39,429 nt of DNA from an uncultured Anaerobiospirillum sp. (GTDB lineage Bacteria; Pseudomonadota; Gammaproteobacteria; Enterobacterales; Succinivibrionaceae): assembly GCA_944392765.1 (NCBI GenBank), contig CALXXU010000018.1, forward strand, positions 1 through 39,429, written 5' to 3'. Of this stretch, positions 10,104 to 17,428 are shown in pieces (position 1 is the first letter of the stretch; every line of letters starts with the position of its first letter). The notes beneath the pieces are model-generated. The model saw only the letters and a program-made list of their open reading frames with translations, searched no databases and was not told where the DNA came from. The position numbers and the translations under genes were made by a program.

Positions 10104-11264
10104 TTAGACCATGATGTGGCTTACGACGTAGCGAATACGTACGCCCATATCATTGATTTCATCCTTAGGACGAATCAGAGTGTTGTTGTACGGAGGCGAG
10201 AAGCCAAAGACCACCTCATCGGTGTCCGTGGCATTTAAGATCTCACGCACGTAGTCATAATTGAGGTTGGACTCGCGATGGCCGGTCTCATCTGGGTAGT
10301 CGATATTGATAATGGCCTTTGCGGTCTCGTGCTCGCTGTTTTGTGTGTTTAAGGTTAACAGGTTGTGCGTGAAGGTGAAGTTAACCAGATTGAGGCGCTT
10401 GTTCGAGAACAGAGCGACACGCTTCACATTGCGCTTTAATTCCTCGAGCGGAATATGCAGCTCCGGAGCGCAGTTTGCAGGTAAAACGGCACGAACGTTA
10501 GGATACTTGCACTTGAGCAAGCGATTAACGATGGTGTAGCAGTTAATTTGGGTGTAGATAAAGTTCTCGGTGACGGCGAGCTTAATGAGCGCATCTTGAT
10601 TGTTCGAGAGCAGCTTTTGCAGCTCAGTGACCCCGCGCAGGGTCATTAAGAACTTAACCTGACCCGTAGGTGGATTTTGGAGCTCCGTTTGAATCGCCGC
10701 CATACGGTGACCGTCTAAGGCGAAGATCGAGAACTCATTACCTTCGATCTCAAAGCGTACGCCCTTCAAGTAATCGCGGTAATTGTCGCGCGAGACGCAG
10801 AAGATCGACTTATCCAGCATATAGCGCAGCTTGTGCTCTTCGATCTCGATAAAGCTTGGCTCCGGCTCCTCATCTAAGGCAAAGAGCGGGAAGGAATTAT
10901 CCTCAGGAACCGCGCGCACGCGCATCGAGTAATCGTTTTGCGCCGAGCTGATCTGTAAGAGATCTTCGTTCGGCTTGAGCTCGACGGCGACATCATCTTC
11001 GTTACCCAGCACGCGGAAAAACTCACTGGCACGATCAGCCATCATCAAGAACGAGCCTTCCGACTCGCATGCACCCTCAGGTAAAGGGATTACGGCCTTA
11101 AGCTGAACCGTGCCATCCGTACCGGTCATGGTGATGCCGTCTTTCTTGACATCGAGCATGAGGAATTGAGCCAAATCATCTGGATTCGATGCATTGCTCG
11201 CGCAAATCGAAGCCACCCGCGTGATCGGTTCAATGATGGTTTGAACAGGAACAGTGAATTTCAT
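10104..11264 (-). CDS. dnaN: DNA polymerase III beta sliding clamp
   Basis: Ring-shaped homodimeric clamp that tethers polymerase III and other factors to DNA. The 386 residues exceed E. coli DnaN (366) slightly. The start MKFTVPVQTIIEPI, the middle LRGVTELQKLL with the adjacent cleft region, and the C-terminal VRIRYVVSHIMV (E. coli ends in the related YVVMPMRL) place it securely, with three clamp folds in order. A purine-rich AAGGAA precedes the ATG by nine bases. dnaA lies 293 bp upstream, a gap holding its own promoter-like sequence and a tandem repeat, so dnaN may be partly independent of dnaA transcription. Confidence 0.97.
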   Translation of the reverse strand: MKFTVPVQTIIEPITRVASICASNASNPDDLAQFLMLDVKKDGITMTGTDGTVQLKAVIPLPEGACESEGSFLMMADRASEFFRVLGNEDDVAVELKPNEDLLQISSAQNDYSMRVRAVPEDNSFPLFALDEEPEPSFIEIEEHKLRYMLDKSIFCVSRDNYRDYLKGVRFEIEGNEFSIFALDGHRMAAIQTELQNPPTGQVKFLMTLRGVTELQKLLSNNQDALIKLAVTENFIYTQINCYTIVNRLLKCKYPNVRAVLPANCAPELHIPLEELKRNVKRVALFSNKRLNLVNFTFTHNLLTLNTQNSEHETAKAIINIDYPDETGHRESNLNYDYVREILNATDTDEVVFGFSPPYNNTLIRPKDEINDMGVRIRYVVSHIMV

Positions 11265-11287
11265 AAGAGAAATATTCCTTAACTGCC

Positions 11288-11326
11288 GTCTCAGACCAAT
11301 CTGAGACCAAATATCCCCACATTATA
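11288..11326 (-). promoter_or_regulatory. Probable dnaN promoter with operator-like inverted repeat
   Basis: On the minus strand a perfect TATAAT lies at 11326-11321. A possible TTGCGG -35 sits at a wide 19-bp spacing, so that half is weak. Just downstream, GTCTCAGA and TCTGAGAC (11288-11307) form a perfect 8-bp inverted repeat around four bases. It could be an operator or a leader hairpin. Confidence 0.5.
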
Positions 11327-11447
11327 CAACCGACCTCTTAAGGCCCCGCAAAACCGCGTATTAATGGGGAAAAAATCCGGTAACACCGCCCTCAGGATTG
11401 CGCGCTCCCCTTAAGGCACCGCGTCGCCTCTAAGGCTGGTGCCACAA

Positions 11448-11553
11448 GCTTCAGGCAAGCCGCCTAGCTTCAGGCGGGCCCTCTGCTTCAGGTGAGTCCC
11501 CAGCTTCAGGTGAGCCCCCAGCTTCAGGTGAGCCCCCAGCTTCAGGTTTACCT
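11448..11553. repeat. 18-bp tandem repeat downstream of dnaA
   Basis: Five units and a partial one related to GCTTCAGGTGAGCCCCCA, starting at 11448, 11467, 11485, 11503, 11521 and 11539. The last three are the most alike. The array reaches within a few bases of the dnaA stop codon. Read on the minus strand, its CCTGAAGC resembles the dnaA terminal CCTTAAGT. Confidence 0.9.
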
Positions 11554-11557
11554 GAAC

Positions 11558-14500
11558 TTAAGGTTTGCGCGTCAGCTCAGCTAAAGCCTTAATGATGTGG
11601 TCGTACTTTTCCTTCAAGGAGCTGTCATGCTGGAGGCGATCACGGGTGCGGACAATAGCCTCATGCACCGAGGTGTGATCCTTCTTGAAAGCTCGACCCA
11701 AATCATTGAGCGAATTATTGGCAATGACATCGCGCGCGATCGTCATCGCCAAGGAGCGTGCCTGTGAAATCGACTTCTTCTTACAGCTTGAGAGCAAGTC
11801 CTTGACCGAGACGCCAAATTCCTTGGCGACCGTAGACTGGATCTCGCTTATCGTCAGCACATGCCCCGCGCCACTACTGATAAAGCCTGAGAGCGTGCGC
11901 ACGGCATCGTCGTAGCTGAGCGAACCGTTGCTGTTTAAGAAGGAGTGCAGCGTCTTGAGCGCGCCCTCAATCTCACGCACATTTGGGTTCATATTGATCG
12001 AGATGTAATCGACGATGTCCTCGGACATAGTGATCCCCATCTCTTGGCACTTGGCATTGACGATGTCGCGGCGATTAGACCAATTCGGCTTCATCAATGG
12101 CATGCACAGACCTGAGCCCATACGCGATAAGAGGCTAGCATCAAAGCCCTTTTCTTTTAGCTCGCGCGGCATAATGTTGGCAGCGACAATGAGCTGCGTG
12201 CCGGGACGATCTAAGAAGGCAGAGATCACCTCAAAGAAGACCTGACGGCTCTTCACACCCTTAGCCAAAGCCTGGATGTCGTCGAAAATCAGAACGTCAT
12301 ACTGCAAGAAGGCTTGCTGGAAGTAAATCTGGCTATCGGCAAAGCGATTCTTACCGCTCTCGGAGATCGAGGAGACGTAGTTCTGCAAGAACTCCTCAGC
12401 GCGGATAAAAGCCACCTTGTAATCAGGGTGGTAGTAGGCAATCGCATTGGCAATAGCGTGCAGAATATGGGTCTTACCCACGCCCGAGTCGCCATAGACC
12501 AAGAACGGGTTAACCTGCGAGACACCGACGTACTTGGCCAAGAGCGAAGCGGCGTTCAAAATCTCGAAGTTGCGCGTATCGGACACGTAGGTGCTAAAGG
12601 TCTTAACCGGATTGATCTCAACCGTAGGCACCGCCAGGGTCAGCTCTGGCTGCTCTGGCACAAAGCCCGACATTGGATTAAGCGGCGCGCCTGGGAAGGA
12701 ACCAGGGAGCGGACCGCGTGGATCGATGCTAGGGGCAAAGCCCATCACCGGCTCCACACCTGGAATTGCACCTAGGGCAGAACCTGGGGCAGCACCTGGG
12801 ACAGCACCTGGGACAGCACCTGCCAGCAGGCCTGGGGCCGTGCCATCAAAGCGCTCTAAGAGCTCCGGCTCACCCTTACGCTTATGCGACAGGGCGCGAT
12901 TTTTCGCCAGCTCAGCTTGGCGCGCCTTATAGGCCGCACGCTGGGCTGAGACAATCTTAAATTGCTCGGCTAAAACCTGGTTTAACTTCTTGCTGGACTC
13001 GATTTGCTCAGGAGTCAGCTTGAAATTATCTAAATTGAGCTGATGGCGCGAGCCGTCATCAGGTGCTAGGGCTTGGGCCATCAAGCTGCCCGAGCCTTCG
13101 ACCTGACGCAATAAATCTGGAGCAGGCAGTACCGCTGGCTCATCTGGATTGAGCGTCGTGGTCTGCACCTTCTCTTGGCTTAAGAGGGAGTTAGGTTGTG
13201 GCAGCGAGGAGCAATTACGCTTGCGCTTAGCGGCAGCGGCATAGACGCTGGCCATAGGGCCCGTCACTACCTGCGGTAAGGCCGCGATGCTGGCAGTACG
13301 TGCCGCTTGCTCACGCTGAGCCTTGGTATTTAAGGCCTCAGTCACGAGATCGGAGGCATGCACCGGCTTTAAGATCTCATCGGCGAGCTCTTCGCAGCGC
13401 GTAATCTCGCGCACCGACTGTGGCACGTCAGGGGCCATGGCAGGAGCCATGGCAGGAGCCAAAGCAGGCTGAGCGGCAGGAGCCATCTGAGCTCCAGTCT
13501 CATCATGAGCCACATGAGCCACAGGAACACCCTGAACCGGGGCATTCTGGGACGGCAACGCCTGAGCGGAAATCACCTCGACCTCAGGCTCGGCAAAATG
13601 TGGTGCGGGTTGCGACTGCGGCGTCGACTGCGCATACGGAGCTACCTGCGGCGCTGACTGTGGCGGCAGGGCAGAATGAGGCACAGCAGGCGGCGGCACG
13701 AAGCTACGCACCGGCTGAGCCGGGGTACGCTCATAGTCATACCAATCGTCAGCGGTGTTCAGATCCGAACGTGGCATCAGCGGCATATTGTGGATGCCTG
13801 CAGCCATCGCCTCAGTATTTTGCGTGGACTTAGCGGCTGCACCGATATATGGGGTGTCCTCAGGGGCAAGCGTTAATGCGCTGGCAGGCAGATCAACCCC
13901 TAAGCTGTCCTCAAGGCGCAGATCAGGGCCACCCTCGGCCTCAGCGGTAAATGGGGCGGTTGGAGCGCTTGGGCGCTCGGCATGCACTAAGTGAGCATCG
14001 CCACCATTGAAGTGAGCATCGCCACCATTGAAATGAGCATCGCCGTTGAAGCGCGCTTCATCGTTGGCCACTGGGGACGAGCGATGGGCCATAGCCCCAT
14101 CGTCCTCAATCAGGCAGAACTCACGGGCGATCGGATCGCAGAATGGATCACAGGCCGTAGGTGCAGGAATGTATGGCTCAACCTCACCATACATCTCACG
14201 CAGATCAGGCTGAGTATCCTCAGCCTCAGCGATCAACGCGGCTAAATCGCTGTTAGCAGCAAATTCGGTGTTGTTAAGGCACTGGCGATCATAAGTCTGC
14301 GAAGAGACCGCACCATCCTGCGCTGGCTTGAAGAGATCGAAGCCGGAGGCACAGTTGCTCGGTTGGGAATCTGTAACCCATGACGAAGTATGTAATTCCC
14401 GATGGTTTGTGTCATGTTCCTCGTAAGAGGAGTTAGCAGGCAACCTAAGCGATGCTAAATCGCCAGTTTTTACAACATCAGTTACAGCTTCACCGCTACG

Positions 14501-15196
14501 GCTTGAAAAATCCTGAGCAATCAAGTCCGCAGCAGCTGACTGCATCTGAATAGGGTTAGCGCTTACTGCTGGGGTAGCAGTCGCATTAAATTCTGGGGCT
14601 GCATTTGGGGTGTGACGAGGCGCGCCCACACCAGCAACACTGGTGGAGCCTGGGAAGGCGTGCGCCGAAGCGGCCATGCCTGAAGCCATGCCTAGCGTCA
14701 TGCCAGAGGTCATACCGGACATGCCTTGTGCCATGCCAGCCATGCCCGACATACCTTGAGGGAAGGTGCCAAAACCCGCATTGATCGGATTTAAGCCCTC
14801 GGCTGAACCTGCGGTGATAAGACAATCCACCTTAGGGAAGGCCGAAGGTCCAGCATTAGTACCCTCGAGGCTAATGGCAGCCAAAAATTCTGGACGCGGC
14901 AGCAGACCTGAAGCATGCAGCTGGGCCAATTCCTTAGCCGAAACGACCTCCAAGGAATAGCCTAAGCTTGGGTTGTCCAGCAGCGACTTGACCTCGTTGA
15001 AGCAACGCCAGCTGTAAGGAGCAAAGCTCCTCAAGGCGTACTCCGAGGAACAGACGAGGCGCACCTTGTCTAAGGCAGGGTCAAAGATAAAGCCCACTTC
15101 GTAGAAGAAGAGCTTTATGACCTTCGCCTCAAGCGTCTCTGCTGTCGACGCGGCAACCCTTAAGATTACCTCGCGCCAAATTTGCCAAGAGTTCAT
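11558..15196 (-). CDS. dnaA: Chromosomal replication initiator DnaA, giant form
   Basis: AAA+ initiator that binds oriC and opens the duplex. The frame codes for 1212 residues, against about 467 in E. coli. Domain I (about 1-85, MNSWQIWREVILRVA start) is divergent but correctly placed. Domain III starts near 865 with Walker A GDSGVGKTH (902-910), Walker B IFDD (970-973) and LLSRMGSG in the SRFGWG position. Domain IV ends with DHTSVHEA near 1173. Between I and III lie about 770 residues of low complexity, with short repeats such as MAPAMAPAMAP, MSGM/GMTSGM runs, AHFNGGDAHFNGG and PGAVPGAAPG. In the helix-turn-helix, Arg399 and Gln408 of E. coli align with Lys1139 and Ser1148. No Shine-Dalgarno is seen. 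Its 5' end faces the GATC-rich origin. Confidence 0.95.
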   Translation of the reverse strand: MNSWQIWREVILRVAASTAETLEAKVIKLFFYEVGFIFDPALDKVRLVCSSEYALRSFAPYSWRCFNEVKSLLDNPSLGYSLEVVSAKELAQLHASGLLPRPEFLAAISLEGTNAGPSAFPKVDCLITAGSAEGLNPINAGFGTFPQGMSGMAGMAQGMSGMTSGMTLGMASGMAASAHAFPGSTSVAGVGAPRHTPNAAPEFNATATPAVSANPIQMQSAAADLIAQDFSSRSGEAVTDVVKTGDLASLRLPANSSYEEHDTNHRELHTSSWVTDSQPSNCASGFDLFKPAQDGAVSSQTYDRQCLNNTEFAANSDLAALIAEAEDTQPDLREMYGEVEPYIPAPTACDPFCDPIAREFCLIEDDGAMAHRSSPVANDEARFNGDAHFNGGDAHFNGGDAHLVHAERPSAPTAPFTAEAEGGPDLRLEDSLGVDLPASALTLAPEDTPYIGAAAKSTQNTEAMAAGIHNMPLMPRSDLNTADDWYDYERTPAQPVRSFVPPPAVPHSALPPQSAPQVAPYAQSTPQSQPAPHFAEPEVEVISAQALPSQNAPVQGVPVAHVAHDETGAQMAPAAQPALAPAMAPAMAPDVPQSVREITRCEELADEILKPVHASDLVTEALNTKAQREQAARTASIAALPQVVTGPMASVYAAAAKRKRNCSSLPQPNSLLSQEKVQTTTLNPDEPAVLPAPDLLRQVEGSGSLMAQALAPDDGSRHQLNLDNFKLTPEQIESSKKLNQVLAEQFKIVSAQRAAYKARQAELAKNRALSHKRKGEPELLERFDGTAPGLLAGAVPGAVPGAAPGSALGAIPGVEPVMGFAPSIDPRGPLPGSFPGAPLNPMSGFVPEQPELTLAVPTVEINPVKTFSTYVSDTRNFEILNAASLLAKYVGVSQVNPFLVYGDSGVGKTHILHAIANAIAYYHPDYKVAFIRAEEFLQNYVSSISESGKNRFADSQIYFQQAFLQYDVLIFDDIQALAKGVKSRQVFFEVISAFLDRPGTQLIVAANIMPRELKEKGFDASLLSRMGSGLCMPLMKPNWSNRRDIVNAKCQEMGITMSEDIVDYISINMNPNVREIEGALKTLHSFLNSNGSLSYDDAVRTLSGFISSGAGHVLTISEIQSTVAKEFGVSVKDLLSSCKKKSISQARSLAMTIARDVIANNSLNDLGRAFKKDHTSVHEAIVRTRDRLQHDSSLKEKYDHIIKALAELTRKP

Positions 15197-17110
15197 AAAA
15201 CGAACATACCCTCAGCGACGTATCACCCCCGCCACCATCTTCAAAAGCGAGCTGAGTTAAGTCATAACGCTTTTGGAGATGAAGCGTGTATCGGGAATCT
15301 TTACGCGCTCTAAGAGCAGCCCACGTGTCACCTAGGGTCACACGATGAAGCCTATGACTGACCTGAGATCAAATAGTGGCTTGCACCGCGACCTAGCGGC
15401 ACAGCAAAGCAACCATTCAACCGTTGATTACGACTACGCTCAGGTGGAGTCGTGCACCCATTTACTCAAGCACTAGGGGATACGCCTGAAACTCTCTGAC
15501 TTAGGAACCAAGGAAGCTTGACCGCCTAGGGCAGCAATCACGCGCCAACAATCTCCTTCAACTAACAACACAAAAAAACTAACAAGCCATAACGATCTCG
15601 ATCTCTTAGCGATCTCATCGATCGCAAAAAGTGATCGTTTACCGCTAAATATGATCTTAAGCGATCAGATACGATCGGATCCATACTGATCTAATGCGAT
15701 CAAAAAGCCGATCTCGATCAGCTTTATGCGCCGACCATGCTCCTATCTCATTTCCCCGCAGCGCACAAAGCTCACGTGAAATTGATCCAGGAATACTCTC
15801 AAGATCCTTTCCCGATGGCGTCAATCTGTCCCAGACAACGTTGCTCGCTTCAGTGAACGTCCTTCCAGCTCAACCTTAGGTGTCACCGCCTTAAAAGAAG
15901 CGATGGATTAAGCCTTAATGGAGTCACAAGCGCACCTTGGTCATGATGTTGGCAACGCTACTGCGCACCAGTACCACCAAAGACACTCGATTGTTTGTTG
16001 TTTGATTGGGTCAGGAACTGCCTTACGATCTAAGATCTCTAAGCCAGTCGGTTATTGACACGGGTTTAACTAGACTTGCCACAAAACCGATGGGACAAGC
16101 ACTCCGAAAACCACCGGAAATTGTGCATATGATACGTGGTTCCGGGCCTAAGATCAAGGGACAAATCGCGATCAAATGGGATTTGCATGCGTTTTGTGGG
16201 CATTCTAGCTACCAGATGGAGCACGCCGAAAAAGGTCTAATTTGATCGGATTAATGATCAAAATTATCACGAACGCGCATTCTTGTCGGGCTCGTGACCG
16301 CTTACGCGCGCCCAGCTAGCGCGCCTAGCTCAAACTTTTGGCGGCAATCTCTGTCGCCCAAAATTTTTTTCATACGTATCTAGATCTTAATTTGCCTTCA
16401 GCACCGATCGCACTTAGATCAGATCTGAGATCACCGCTTAAGCTAGATCGGATCTAAGTTAACCCAAGATCACGCCCCAAAATGCCCTAAAAATCAGGGC
16501 TCCTCCGATGATCTGACTTTAGATCCAAGATCGATCTTAGTAGCCAGAAGATAGACAGGGTATGGACGATCTGCCGCTCGATCAAACAAGCGCTCTCAGA
16601 GAGAGCCAAACCAGCGATCAAGCAGGTGATCTCAGTGGGATCTAACACGCGATCAACCATGTGATCACGCACGATCGCCTCAGTGATCGCAGGTAGCGCC
16701 TTCGTGCGATCACACACGATCGCCTCAAAGATCGCAGCAATGATCACCTAGCGATCAACCCTCGCAGGCTCGGCGCCCGCCCCAGACCGCTGTCTACACC
16801 GGCCCCTACGAGCATTTCACCCCCACATCACAAAAGCGCTTGTTTATGCCACTTCACTACTAAACTACGCCCGCTCTACAAAATTGGGCACGTAAAACTT
16901 TATTTATGCAAAAGAAAGGTTCAAAAACGCGCTAAGCCGCATCAGATCAGGCTTTACGGGTAATTTGGTCGTTAAGACCCCAAAAGTGTGACTTCAATCA
17001 CGCAGCATTCCAAGAACCGCATGAAATCGGGCATAGCGTCCGCTCAAACCGCCGCGCAGGTAAGAAAAGGCCCCCGAGGCCAAAAAGCGCACAGCTTAAA
17101 TTTGAAATCA
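15197..17110. other. oriC: Probable replication origin (oriC), GATC-rich
   Basis: Between dnaA and the next gene, the stretch 15594-16756 holds 47 GATC sites, where about 4-5 are expected by chance. Two dense groups stand out: 13 sites in 15594-15719, several exactly 10 bp apart, and 26 in 16382-16757. E. coli oriC is also GATC-rich (Dam/SeqA control) and lies near dnaA in many gammaproteobacteria. An A-rich stretch at 15560-15593 could be an unwinding element. I found no perfect TTATCCACA DnaA box; the nearest is TGTGCATAT at about 16124. The parts at 15197-15590 and 16760-17110 hold no gene that I can support. Confidence 0.75.
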
Positions 17111-17113
17111 GGT

Positions 17114-17144
17114 AAAGCCTTTGAGTTCGCTCAAAGGCTTTTTT
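17114..17144 (+). terminator. Terminator or attenuator before the small basic gene
   Basis: AAGCCTTTGAG and CTCAAAGGCTT enclose a TTCG tetraloop and are followed by six Ts. The hairpin ends 28 bp before the ATG at 17173. It either ends an unidentified transcript from the origin or sits in the leader of the 17173-19792 cluster as an attenuator. Confidence 0.8.
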
Positions 17145-17172
17145 ATTACCCCTGAAAACGCAGGAGCACGCC

Positions 17173-17349
17173 ATGTCACGCAAGACTCGCGAACGCCGTA
17201 AGGCCAAAGCCCAAGAGCTCAACGCCCTCAACTACCAAGACGCCCCGAAGACTGAGGCCAAGTCCCAGCCGCAGCACCAGCTGCTGCGCCGTTTCACCCC
17301 GCAGTCCCTCCGCATCGCCTTTTGGGATTCATGCGCAGACTACGACTAA
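17173..17349 (+). CDS. Small basic hypothetical protein, 58 aa
   Basis: I do not recognise a family. The product begins MSRKTRERRKAKAQEL and is strongly basic at its N-terminus, which could suit nucleic-acid binding; the C-terminus is LRIAFWDSCADYD. AGGAG lies seven bases before the ATG, a better ribosome site than most genes here have, and this supports translation. It is the first of three closely spaced same-strand ORFs and comes 28 bp after a strong hairpin terminator. It lies within the origin space between dnaA and rpmH. Confidence 0.6.
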   Translation: MSRKTRERRKAKAQELNALNYQDAPKTEAKSQPQHQLLRRFTPQSLRIAFWDSCADYD

Positions 17350-17360
17350 AGGAGCGCGCC

Positions 17361-17417
17361 ATGAAACCTAAACCGGCCTCTTTCTCCACCCCAGTTACCG
17401 CCACCACTGCTCAATAA
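17361..17417 (+). CDS. 18-codon ORF, possible leader or micropeptide
   Basis: A short ORF (MKPKPASFSTPVTATTAQ) starts 11 bp after the previous stop with AAAGGAG six bases upstream, and ends 11 bp before the next start. Spacing and ribosome site suggest translation. It could couple translation of the 787-aa gene or act as a micropeptide. There is no composition signal of a regulatory leader such as amino-acid runs. Confidence 0.4.
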   Translation: MKPKPASFSTPVTATTAQ

Positions 17418-17428
17418 AAGGATTTCAT

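Noticed and set aside
12314-15000. Plus-strand ORFs opposite dnaA
   Set aside because: They are shadows of the low-complexity GC-rich dnaA insert; the minus frame is continuous with conserved DnaA domains.
16487-16747. 86-codon minus-strand ORF in the origin region
   Set aside because: It lies fully in the dense GATC cluster; GATC repeats give Asp/Ile/Arg-rich codons by themselves. No ribosome site.
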